Shown here: piece by piece, positions 10,596-21,774 of the stretch
How the letters are laid out: each line of letters opens with the position of its first letter
Position numbering within the stretch: position 1 is the stretch's first letter
From: Volutella citrinella
Taxonomy: Eukaryota; Ascomycota; Sordariomycetes; Hypocreales; Nectriaceae
Direction of reading: 5' to 3'
Assembly: GCA_034401135.1 (NCBI GenBank)
Contig: JAWZSP010000004.1
Span: 2,542,001-2,606,000, forward strand
Length of the DNA stretch: 64,000 bases
The notes under the pieces: generated by a model
Seen by the model: only the letters and a program-made list of their open reading frames with translations
Databases searched by the model: none
Told to the model about the DNA's origin: nothing
Position numbers and translations under genes: made by a program

Positions 10596-11201
10596 AGAAG
10601 CTACCAGTCTCGGGTCCTCTACAATACCAACGATGGAGCAATATTTTATGGAGCGGCGCCTGGAAGGCATATGCAGATACCAGCATTACTGTGCGGAGTT
10701 GATGGGGAAGGATGGCATCGTCATATACGGCATAGCAATTGTTTTTTCCCTGTTTTCGGTGCTTCACAACACCAGGTGTACGAGGCTGGACCAGAAAATA
10801 CCCATTTATCGATCATTTCTTTTAAGATGTTCCTAATGTCTGTGTTGTTGCTGAAGTTGACTCGCCAGTTTGTGAATGTTTCCTCCTGCAACTACCGAAC
10901 ATGTTCAATCGCACTTCGCAAACGACACCCATAAGTTGTAAAACAAAAAAGCAAGCGTTGCATTTCATACGTGTGCCTATCAGGGCAAGGACTTGGCTTC
11001 ATGAAAAAGTCTGATACCCCGGGAACCGACAATAGAACCCCATATACCTATCCCATTCAAACCAAGCATCCCGATGCCATGTCCGCGAATATCCCTCTAT
11101 GTATCAATGATTGTTGTTGTGTCCCCCACCCCCATGATGTGCTTTTGGATCTCCCTCAATTTTCTTGTGTGTTTTTTTTACTTATCCCTTTTTTGTTCCA
11201 T
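10596..11201. other. Convergent 3' region between KAR9 and LSG1
   Basis: AT-richer sequence with T-runs near 11160-11200. It probably holds the two 3' UTRs. No gene is seen. Confidence 0.6.
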
Positions 11202-13241
11202 TCAATCGTCATCCTTGCCATCGTTCCTCCTCGCGAGACGGCGCTTGCCCTTTCCACCCTTGGGGTTGCCCTTGAAGTGCTTCTTGCTGGCCGTCTGCAC
11301 GTCCTTGGGGTTTACCTCGTTCTCCAGCGCGACAATGGTGCGAGCCTTGCGGCCAGTGAGGCCCCTAGCACGACCCTGCTCCGTATACTGGTAGTTGAAG
11401 GGCATGGTGACGGTGGCGCCAGCATTCTTAGGGCCGAAAAAGCCCTTGTCGAGTTGCTGGGTCTTGGGGCCGGCTGGCAGGGAGATCATGTCCGAGGTAG
11501 ATGCGAGGGTTAGAGCATCGTCATCGATGCTAGGCTCGCCAGAAGCGAGGGAGAGGGAGTCGACGGCCGAGGACAGTGCAAGGGCCCCGCGGCGCTTCTC
11601 AGGAAGGTGGCTTTCGTCATAGAGCTCGGAGTTGAAGTCATCTCCGTTCTCGAGCCCTGGGGGCGGCGAAACGTAGAGAAGCTTTCCGTTAACGTAGTCC
11701 TTGAGGATGTATCGAGCGGCTCGCGACTCATCGGGCTGGCCAAGACCCTGTGTCTGGAAACCACGAGCGCGAGCGTAGGCACGAAGTAGCTCACTGGCCG
11801 TGGGCTGGCCGGTACCACCCTCCTCAAGGGCTCGAGTCTTGATCTGGATACCATAGATGGCCTCGAGGAATCGCTGGGGGATGCGGTGGGCGACGAGGGC
11901 GACGGGCCCGGTGAATTCACGGAGCTGGTCAATGGGCAGAATGCCGTTAGTGACCAGATCCGCCTTGGTGGTGGCGAAATTGGGAAACACGAGACCGGGG
12001 CAATCGCACAGGACGACACGGTCGCTCAGGTGGATTGTCTGGAAGTGCTTGGTCTTTCCGGGTGTCGAAGAAACGGAAACCTTCTTGGCGCCAATGAGGG
12101 CGTTGATGGTTGAGGATTTACCCACGTTGGGGTAGCCAACAAGGCCAACTTGCAGTTTGTGGTCGGATCCTGCCAGACGTGTGAGCTATAGCTGGAACAA
12201 TCCGTTTGGAGTAAACTTACCGGCATCCGCGGGGGCGTGTCGGAGGAAAATCTCCTCTAGCTCCTCAACAGTGAGAATCTCGGTGTCGATATAAACATCA
12301 TCCTTGCTGCTCCCCTGATTCAATGGTGCACCACCCTGTCCAGCGGCTTCATCCTGGGCGGCCGGTTCTCCAGTCTCTTCGCTTCCAGCATCAGCAGAAG
12401 AAGAGGGCCCTGCTACTACCTCTTCCTCTTCATCTGTTGACTCGCCTGCCTGCTCCCGAGCCTCGATAAGCTCCTTGGCAAGTTGAGCGGAGAAGAACCG
12501 GTAAGCAATACCGGCTTCTGTCAAGTGCTTGGCCCACACTCGGCGCTGGGCGGTGGTCATCATATCAGCTTTGTTGATGAGCAGCAGGTTCTCTTTCTTA
12601 GGGTCGACAGCCTTGACGTATAGCTCCAGATCTTCCGAGCGAAAGAGAAGAGGATTCCTGGCATCGACGATCTGGACAATAAGGTCTGATCGCTCAATAA
12701 CTCGCCATAGCTGTCGCCACACTTCCAGGTTGCGCTCAAAGGGTGTCATGAGAAGGTCGTTCACCTCCTGCAACTCTGCCAGGCCACGCCTCCAGTTCAA
12801 GAAGGCCTCGCGCTCTCTGGCATCCAGCTCGTCCGGGGTGGTCGTCGAGTCCCACTTGGGCCTTCGAGGAACAGTTAATCGGGCTTTGTGCTGTCGGTGC
12901 TTTCCGAGGACAACCTTCTCCTCCGTGGCGGACAAGAGATAAGGATTCTTCTGATCAGTGTGGATGATCTTGACGTTGTTCATCTTCTCGGCTGTGAAAT
13001 CGGTGCCGGCAAGCTCGGCTGTCGCCAGGAATTCGTCCAGAGCGCCCTGCTCTGTGACGGATCGCATTTTCACCCAGGCAGCATCTTTCTTATCGTTGAC
13101 GATGTACTGCTCGCCAGTGGCGTGGTTGGTTCGGGTGACAGCCGATGTTTTCTTGCGGTCGCTGCCCTTGCCCTTCCCGAACCGGTCGTTCATCAAGGCA
13201 TTGCCCAGGCCGACGGAGTTCTTGGACTTTGCCAGAACCAT
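11202..13241 (-). CDS. LSG1: Large-subunit GTPase Lsg1 (60S export factor release)
   Basis: Two exons, 13241-12221 and 12169-11202, with a 51-nt intron; 662 residues. Lsg1 is a cytoplasmic GTPase that acts late in 60S maturation and releases the export adaptor Nmd3. The GTPase is circularly permuted as expected: the G4 motif (LLINKADMM, about residue 220) comes before G1 (GYPNVGKSSTINAL, just after the splice) and G3 (DCPGLVFP). The family blocks VPRRPKWDSTTTPDELD and TPFERNLEVWRQLWRVIERS are present. An acidic, Glu/Ser-rich insert sits between G4 and G1. The C-terminus is Lys/Arg-rich. It is divergent from LTV1 across 432 bp. Confidence 0.95.
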
Positions 13242-13673
13242 CTTGGCGGCGGGGTCCTGCGCGTTCTTCCTAAGCTATTCCTCGTGGTCGGATGCGCAAC
13301 CCGATGTTCCAAGATGCGATATCACCGGGGAACGATGAAAGAGTGAGTCTGATTTGAAGTGTGAGGTCAGAGGAAGGATGGATGATGAGATGGATGAGAT
13401 GGGTGTGCCCCGCTGAATAATTGATGGAGGGGCAAATTTCGAGTCACCGTGCCCGCGAAAGTATTGATACTGCCCTAAGCGGACCCCGTCGGCAAACTCG
13501 GACAGTGCTCATGTGCGGGATAACTGTATCGGGCTTTCGATAAGGAGATATTTTTTCGAAATTCCCCCGCCTAGTTTTTTGCCCAGGAATAGTGGGTTGC
13601 AGCCTGACCTCACATTTTCTCGCCAGATTCCCGCCATTGCTGCCAGGCTCTGTTATCTCGAACCGGCGCAAAC
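13242..13673. promoter_or_regulatory. Shared promoter region of LSG1 and LTV1
   Basis: 432 bp separate two divergent ribosome-assembly genes. Two direct copies of GATGAGAT lie at 13384-13391 and 13393-13400, nine bases apart, within a GATG-rich run. In yeast the PAC element that controls ribosome-biogenesis genes has this GATGAG core. A regulatory role here is inferred. Confidence 0.5.
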
Positions 13674-14984
13674 ATGGCCAAAGGCAAGTGGATGTAAGTA
13701 ATAGCACGCAATGCGACTCCGTTTTCATCCCCGCTGATTGTCCGTTGCAGCGACAAGAAGACGGCGCAGCACTTCACGCTGGTGCATCGCCCGCAAAATG
13801 ACCCTCTCATCCACGACGCGGATGCGCCATCCATGGTGCTCAATCCCACGCAGCCTCAGGGTGGCTCGTCAAAGTCCAAGGGCTTAGATGATTTGGCCTC
13901 TGAGCTCGGATATGAGGCCGAAAGCATGCGCGCGAACGAAGGCGAAGCGGCCGGCTACGGCGTGTACTACGACGACACCGAATACGATTACATGCAGCAT
14001 CTCCGAGACCTAAACACCGGCGGCGGAGAGGTTGTCTTCATCGAGTCCGATGCTGCAGGCAACAAGGGCAAGGGAAAGCAAAAGCAGTCCCTCGAGGATG
14101 CGTTGCAGAAACTGGATCTCGAGCAAAAGTCCAGTGATATCCTGGACGAAGAGATCCTGCCTTCGAAGAACCTGACACGAGTGACATACGAGGCCCAACA
14201 AGATATTCCTGATTCCATCAAAGGATTTCAACCTGACATGGATCCGCGACTACGAGAAGTCCTAGAAGCACTCGACGATGAGGCTTACGTGGATGGAGAA
14301 GACGATGATATTTTCAAGGAGTTGGCCAAAGACGGCCGGGAGCTGGACGACTATGAGTTCGAGGATTCTCAGTATTATGATGATGACGATGGTTGGGAGT
14401 CTGATGCCACTGCGAAGCCGAACAAGGAGTACAAGGGCGATGAGGCGCCTGACCTTGTAAAGGCATCATCCTCGGCATCGGCAGAGCATCCTGAAGAAGG
14501 GCCCTCACAGGACTGGATGGACGAATTCAAGCAGTTTAAAAAGGAACAAAAGAGCGGCAAGTCTGCTGCTGAGCCGTTACAGTCCGAGCTGGAATCGCAA
14601 TGGACCACCACTACCATGGGCGGCAGGAAGAAGAAGAGAAAGGGTGCCCTCACAGATGCATCGAGCTACTCAATGACGTCCTCGTCCTTGGTCAGGACGG
14701 AGCAAATGACGCTGCTGGACGAGAGATTCGACCGAGTGGAGCAAAGGTACAACGAGGATATGGGCGACGACATGCAGTCTATGTCCGCCGTCTCCACAGC
14801 ATCGAGCGTCCAAGGCCCAATCCGAAGCGACTTCGATGGCATCCTGGATGAGTTCTTGGGCGGATACACCAAGCCTGGCAAGCGAACCAACAAGAAGAAT
14901 AAGGCCCAGACTGGCCTGGAACAGTTGGATGAGATTAGGAAGGGCCTGGGGCCGCCGCGAATCCGAGGCAAGCTCAGGCAATAG
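13674..14984 (+). CDS. LTV1: 40S assembly/export factor Ltv1
   Basis: Exons 13674-13693 and 13751-14984; 417 residues. The 20-nt first exon encodes MAKGKWI, and a 57-nt intron follows, giving the usual start MAKGKWIDKKTAQHFTLVHR. Ltv1 is a non-ribosomal factor of late pre-40S particles needed for head assembly and export. Conserved pieces include the acidic DYMQHLRDLN region, a very acidic middle (YDDDDGWESD), and the C-terminal block FDGILDEFLGG followed by basic residues. The ATG is chosen because the micro-first exon restores the family N-terminus. Confidence 0.93.
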
Positions 14985-15494
14985 TAAATGAAAAGGCAAC
15001 AGGGATGATATACCACGGATGGCTGGTTTGGGAATAGACGCAAGATCACTGTAATGAATGTCATGAAATGGTTGGGGCTATGGGAATAACGGTCAATAAA
15101 AAGTTCACAATAAGAGAGAGGTATTCAAAGAAGCACTTGTCACTGGAGATTTCCTTCAGGTTGACCTGCGAAGTTGTGGTTAGATGGCTTGCGCAAAAAT
15201 ATGCTGCAAATCCATCAACCAAATTGTGAAATCTCAATCGCTCCTTTGATTCCTTTGTGGTCATGTCCTCGTCTGGTGGTCTCGGACTGGTCTGTGCCCA
15301 GGCCATCGTAGCGGGGTGGCTGGAGAGTGAAGTCACGTGGTGGTGTGAACGCGATGCCAAAAGCTTCCCCGGTCAATAGAGGTACAGCTTCACCTGCTCA
15401 TATCCAACATCAGCCACCGACAACCCGTTTTCGCCTGACCGCCTCGACCGCCGCGCGTTAAAACCCCTCCCCTAATGTCCCGACCACTACCTAG
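14985..15494. other. LTV1 3' end and SAC3 promoter
   Basis: About 510 bp between two same-strand genes. It holds the LTV1 3' UTR and the SAC3 promoter. I see no gene here. Confidence 0.6.
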
Positions 15495-18400
15495 ATGAGT
15501 GCGACGTCCGTTGCATCATCGAGCCAGATGTTTTCAGCCTTTGGCCAGCCGACGCGGAGCCCGTCTCCTGCGTTCAACCCATTCGCCGTGAAGCAGCCCG
15601 AGGCCAAGGGCGGCGCATTTGGCATTGATGGTGCAGGCGACTCGTCCCAAGCGAAGCGCAACAACAAGCGAAATGCGAAGCCCCTCAATGCCAGCGACAA
15701 TGAGGGCAAGCGCAAAGCTACCAACGACCCGTTCAAGGTGAAGGCAAGCTCGAATGATGGCGCCAACCCCAGGAACAAGCACGACGACAAGCGAAAGAGG
15801 GGGCCGAATGCGAAAAAGGACCATGCCAACGGTAACGGGTTCTCAAAGCAGTCAGCATCACAAATCTCAGGTAGTGGGAATGGATTCAATCCCTTTGCCC
15901 AACAAACATCTGCAGGCTCCCGCCCGACCTCGTCCTCGAGCGTGGATTCGAAGGACATCCAGCTCCCGGAATCGCATCACTCCAACGACCCCCATGCGCG
16001 AAACGTGTACGAGCAATTACGGAAGGATGGAATCCATCCCCCGGAATGGCCGTCGCAACCAGGAAATCCCAAAAACAAGGCCGAAGTGACCCGTTTTCGA
16101 GAAAAGTACGAAGCGTACCGCGACAAAGCACGCGCCTCGTTAACGAAAGCTGGCTTGATCGACGACCCGGAGAAGAGAAAAACTCTGCAAGACGCCATCG
16201 ACTTCAAGGGTATCTGTGAGGACATGTGCCCAGAATACGAGAAGATCCAGCGCATCAATGAGATGGACGTTCACCAACCCGAGAAGAATCCAAGGACGCA
16301 ATTCGCCGATACTCGCCGCATGATAAAAAAGCTGGCGCGGTCTGCTGCCGGACAGGAAGCGCCCCTACCTATGGATGTGAGATCAATCGCAGCTCTTCGG
16401 CGAACTCTCGACTATCTGATGGATGATCTCCTCCGAAAAGACGACAACCTCCCCACATTACATGGCTTCCTCTGGGACCGAACCCGTGCCATTCGACGCG
16501 ATTTCACATTTTTCTCGTCCTTGAACCCCGAGGAGATGAAGAGCCAGGTCTACGTTTTGGAGAATATTGCCAGATTCCACGTCACAGCCCTCCATCTTCT
16601 CTCCCAAGAAGGAAAGGCACCTGAAGACTTTGTGGAACAGCAGGAACTAGAGCAACTTGGAAAGGCGCTTTTGTCACTACGCGACGCATATGACGACTGT
16701 AATGAGCAAGGCATTGCGTGCGAAAACGAGGCCGAGTTCAGGGCATACTATCTGGTTTTTCATGCATACGATTCGAATATAATCGAGACGCTACAACGAC
16801 AATGGAAGCCTAACCTCTGGAGAGACTCGGACGAGATCAGAACTGCCGTTTCCTTGGTTGAGGCCCTGCAGGATACACAGAACTTCCATGGCCCGCTGAA
16901 GGATGCACCGTCCTTGGCAGCCTCGGCAGCCTACAACTCGTACTTCCGCATCGTGGAAGACCCAAAAGTCTCCTACACTATGGCATGCTTTGCAGAGTGT
17001 CATTTTCCCCATCTCCGGCGCTCAATCTTGGCAGCGGTGAAAAAGGCGCTCTGGCGACCCAGGGAGACTTCCAAGGACGTGACGGCAACCGTTTTGAACA
17101 AGTTTCTCCGTTTCGACACTGTCCAGCAAGCCATAGACTTTGCGGAGCTTCACGGCATCGAGCTCGGCCGTTGCGATGGCGATCCTTCCGACGCTGGCCG
17201 TCGATACTTGATTCTCGACAACCGGAACCCACTACCGCATCACCGTCTACAACATCAATTTTCGCGCACACTAGTGGAGCGAAAGCGCGGCTCTCGAGCT
17301 TTACCTAGCTTGATACACTACAGCGTGCGCGAAGACGGCAGCGCGGTTTCGGCTCTAGATGATCCCGCAGAGGAGAGCTTGTTTGTTTCTGATGCCGAAG
17401 CACCACCCCTGGCTTCCTTCAACACACAGGCAAAGCCGGCTTCCCCCTTTAGCACGCCCGGGCTTGGTCTCGGGGCCAGCAGTACTCTGGGAAGTCAACC
17501 AGGTAAGAAAACCCCTCCCCACGCACCTAACAGTCTTCAAATGTCCACTGCAATCATGTTCATTCATATTGTTCATGGGCTGTCAATCCCTGCGTGGCAG
17601 GTGAACATCCAGGACATTGCCCACATCACTTTTGAGAGACTACTAGCCACCATCAGCACACATTGACACACGAGAAACGACCCGATGTTCGGGCAAACCA
17701 CATACCTTTCCGCCAGTTCTGACCCCGTCTTCGAATAGGTTCAACAAACGGGTCCTCATCGGTATTTAGTCCGTCGTCACAACAGGCTCTGCCGACTCCC
17801 AATCCCTTTGCCCCAGCTCCCTCGTCCCATGTCGGGCAACCAAGCAGCCCATTCGCAGCTCGGCCAGGTTCTGGACCATCACCATTTGCGGCCGCCACAC
17901 CATTGTCAGCAACTCCTGGCTCAAGCCAGGCTGTTGGAGTTACGCTCAACCCATTTGCGTCTTCATTCAAGCCTGCAACTGTGCCTGCCCCGGTCCCACC
18001 CAAAGGCCCTGGCATCGCGCCGCCCAACTCGTCTAGCAGTCCTTCCGGCCTGTCCCCTTTCTCGGAACAGCCCCAGACAAAATCTCCCTTTAGTGGAATC
18101 GCTGCAGGTGATCCAGCCAAAACAGTCGAGGCAAGATCGGAACCAAGGCCAACCCTAGGCGTTGCCAAAACTCCCAACATCAAAGTCACCCCGCCTGGCT
18201 CGGCATTAGGGGCGATGACCAGCGCTCAACCTGCCAAACCCGCCACTACGTTCTCGTTCCTCAAATCAGATGACTCCAAGACCACCCCAGACTCCGAAAA
18301 GGTCGCCGAGAACAGCTCTGCTAAACCATTGGCTTCCTCGTCTGACATGCCAAAGCCCCTATCACAATTTTTCCCGGCTGTAGGAGAAACACCCTCTTCG

Positions 18401-19735
18401 AAGCTGCCCTTTCCAGCGCCTGGTGCCCCATCTTCTCAGCCTATGGCATCAGTAGGTATCCTTGCTCAGCCTTCTACAACGCCATCGATCATACCCGCAC
18501 CGCCAATAGAGTTACCCAAGGCGCCAAGCCCCCCACGTACGCCAGAACCCCCCCGCGATCTTATGGGAGACTTTACGCGATGGTATGTTACTGGCGACAA
18601 TGGACTTCTCGAGGACTTCCAGTCTTTCATGCTGGAGAACATCCTCCTGGGGACTTTCAATAAATATCAGAAGGCAGAAGAGAAGAGGAGGAGGGAGGAG
18701 GAAGAGGAGCGCGCTGCTTCTGAAGCTTCCAAGTTCCGAGCGTATAGCCTCTCGGTGAAGTACTTCTACCGATGGAAGGAGATTGCCCGGGATTTGCGCC
18801 TCAGCAAGCTGCGCCGAAGCGGCCGCGATCAGATGAGGTCTTTCTACGAGGCTCAACGTGCAGCCCAACTCAAGGCCCAGAAACATGCAGCCCGCCAAGC
18901 TGCCCGAGAGCAGGCGGAACTAGAACAACTGAATCGTCCAGAGGAGCTTATGGATCTGGTGAAGACCAAGAAGATGAGCAGGCGACAGACGGAAGAAGCC
19001 CTGCTTGCATCCAGGGTCCTATCGGGGTTCGACGATGAGCAGGCAGCCATTGCCAAAATTGTGCAACAAGCGCCGGCTACTACTGGCTCCGTCACTAGCT
19101 CACAATCAAAGCGATCTCGATCGTCAACCACTAAGGGCGGATCCAAGACGCAGGCGCTGCGAGAACAATTCTTGGGTGACAGATCTGCCAGCTTTCGGCG
19201 GTCATTGCCGCCATTGTCGTCGAGGGACACAACTAGCCCGGAGCCCGGGAATAGAACGAGTAGGGTTTCGGAGCGCTGGCGATTGAAGGCAATGGGCATT
19301 GTTCAGATGCCAGATGGGACAGCCCTTCCGGAATCCATGGTCGATGACGCAAGGTATGGCAGGAAAAGGTATTCTGGCATCGGCTCCATGGGCCCACCGA
19401 CGAGCATTCCCCGCCGCGCCTCTATCGCCGACCTCGCTCGACCCGAAGTGCAGCGCTCGCTCTCTGGTGCACAGGAGCGAATGCGCATGGATGTTTTGGG
19501 TGCGGCTGCTGCAAAGAATAAACGGAAACGAGTGTCAGATGATGACGGGGAAGCCACGGATGACACGGAGGCCAGTACACACAAACGGGTCATGAGCGAT
19601 GCCCAGAACCTTATGAGCGAACTGAAGGCAATGCGAGAAGAGATGGAGCAGGGTGCAGCCTGGTTCAGAGACCAAAACTCACGGATGCAGAGCGAAGCCG
19701 GCAGCAGGGCTTCCACGCCATGGGATGAGAGCTGA
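15495..19735 (+). CDS. SAC3: Sac3/GANP-family nuclear mRNA export factor
   Basis: Exons 15495-17502 and 17739-19735, with a 236-nt intron; 1334 residues. Sac3 is the scaffold of the TREX-2 complex at the nuclear pore. The N-terminus has Asn-Pro-Phe/FG-like repeats (FNPFA), which could contact Mex67 or nucleoporins. The SAC3/GANP/eIF3-like domain runs from about 235 to 560 (GICEDMCPEYEK, VYVLENIARFHVTALHLLS, FRAYYLVFHAYDSNI, ALNKFLRF-like). After an NPF-rich linker, a helical stretch at about 935-1075 (LMGDFTRWYVTGDNG, then a charged coiled coil) fits the Cdc31/Sus1-binding region. The splice gives SQPG-STNG in frame. Retaining the intron would extend the frame to a stop at 17664-17666 (723 residues). 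Confidence 0.92.
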
Positions 19736-20271
19736 ACCACGAGTCATGGCTTCGATGGGTGGCGTCATTCGCGGCGGGAGCTGTACGGGAGGAGCAGTTA
19801 AAGCCGGTCGAGACCTGTCGCTGCTCGCTGTTACGAGGAGATTGAGAGGGTGCTTTGTACAAAATCATATACTGGTGGAAGACAGTCTCTCGTGTGGTGA
19901 GATACCCATAGAATTGGATGGAAGGAGGGCAGAGAGGAGTATTGTTACATGTGTTATAGTTTGGTTAGCGACGGCATAGCATTGTTTTCGGCACGACACA
20001 CTGGAAGGATGGTATCATGGAGAATGAAACCACGCAATATAATCGAGGCTTCAATATGAAGCTCTCCCCGCAAGCACATTCGCACTTTTTTCCTTCCGAA
20101 TCGGTCCAACGAGATGCTTTCCATTCAATAGTCGGTAGCAGTGACATTATCGCATGCTGAACATGTCCATTCATATTCATTATTAAACGCATAGTCATGA
20201 TATCTTCGCTTCTCACACCCGCCCCTAAATCACTACGCTAGTTTCTTTCAGCACACCATTCATACCCGGTT
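19736..20271. other. Convergent 3' region between SAC3 and 12-cysteine protein A
   Basis: 536 bp, AT-rich toward the right, without a recognisable gene. It probably contains both 3' UTRs. Confidence 0.6.
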
Positions 20272-21774
20272 TCACCGTCCACGCTTTGGCGGAGGGTCGA
20301 AAGTCATTTGGAGAGTGCGTGCCTCAACAGGAGCCGTGGCACCCCAGGAGCCCTTCTTCCTCAGCAGATCCCGCGTACCAGAAGTCTGCTGCGTGTCCCA
20401 CTGGACATCGTGATCAGGGTGTGCTGTGTCAGGGGTGTTGTCACTGTTGTCATGGGACGCATATGGGTTGGAGGAGAAGCGAGGGCCCGCGATTCCAAAG
20501 CCAGGGCTCGGGAGGGGAGCACCGATCTGGCCGTGCTCGGCGGGGTTGTAGGGTCGGTAGGGTATCAAGGGCGCGTTGGAGCGGACGGAAGTCGTCGACG
20601 TGGGCGTGGTGTAGTCGTCATGCCCGAGGGTCCGGGGAGAAGACTGCGCGGCAGGGGGGTGAGGGAGCGAGGTAGTGATGGCGGGCACCTTGGGGTTCGT
20701 ACGGGTGCTGCTCATGGTGTTCCATGGCGAGGTGCCGGGAGGGTTTGAGCAGAGAGCCGCCGCTGGGTCGACGTAGGGCTTCTCTGCCATGGACTGGGCG
20801 TGGCCGTACATGCTGCCGCGATCAAAGTCCCCCTCGCGGGGCGTCACATGGGTCTGGCAGCGGAAAGAGAGTGCGGAAATCCGAGCCTCGCGAGCAGCAC
20901 GATTCCTTCGCTTGCGATACTGCATGTAACCCAGGCCAGCAGCGATGAGGAGGAAGGCAACTCCGCCGACGGCGATGCCCGCGATGGCTGTATTGGACAG
21001 GCCAGAGCCACCCTTGAGGCCGGTTGCACCCGCAGGGTTGGTAATCTCAACACCTGTGGCGGCAAAGACGGTATCGTTGAGAGTGACAACGGAGCCTGGG
21101 GCGGGACGTTGCTGGCATCCGGCGGCGAGGGCCACCAGGACTAACATGGATATCAGTATCTGGTCAGAGAGGGGGCAGTCGGCAGGGATGAGGACGAACA
21201 GTTTGATACATAGCCGTGAGTTCTGTCAGACCTCACGCAAGAATGACACTTCCCGTAGGCGTTGCTGAGCATGGCCTTGCCACCAGCATCGCAGTAGGCG
21301 TACTGGGATCTGTCGTCGGGATCCGTGATGTCGCTGATCAGTGCAGCCTCCAGCGGCCCGCAGGCTTCAGAGGTGATGCAAGGGTTGTTTCCAACATTGC
21401 CAGAGTGCGGGTAACCTAAGATGCATGTTGTGAAGGCAAAGCGCATGTTGTCTGCGTACGGGGTGTGTTAGATATATATCAAATCATGATTCCGAAGCCA
21501 AGAACCACTTACACAGGTACCAGTCTTGGTCGTTTTCGCTCCCGCTCTGGTGCTTGCTGTCTTGGAGACATGTCATGCACGCCCGGAACTTCTGACCAAC
21601 CGGGTTCCTTATAAAGTCGTCATTCTGGCAGACGATCTCGTCTACTCGCGTGTAGGCAGGGTTGGAGGTGTCCTCGTCCTTGGAGAGGCAGAACTCGGCA
21701 CAGGGCGAGCCGGGGGCGATCTGTAGGGCAATTGCTGCCGGCAGCAAAAGAAGCAGATGATAGAGAGCGAGCAT
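20272..21774 (-). CDS. 12-cysteine single-pass membrane protein A
   Basis: Exons 21774-21513, 21451-21200 and 21140-20272; 460 residues. A signal peptide (LALYHLLLLLPAAIALQ) leads an ectodomain with 12 cysteines in the order C-x3-C, C, C-x2-C, C, C-x6-C, C, C-x2-C, C. The last lies in VALAAGCQQRP. One membrane helix follows at about 222-244 (GIAVGGVAFLLIAAGLGY), then a basic stop-transfer run (YRKRRNR) and a 210-residue Ser/Pro-rich tail. Proteins B (29175-30672) and C (45022-46764) share the cysteine order, the (Y/F)N-x-R-(Y/F)-A motif and both intron positions and phases. It is probably a plasma-membrane surface protein or sensor; I know no established function. Confidence 0.85.

Noticed and set aside
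20272..21774. Bacterial-type LPXTG sorting or GPI anchoring for protein A and its paralogues
   Set aside because: No LPXTG motif or C-terminal hydrophobic GPI signal is present; the membrane helix is internal with a long tail after it.
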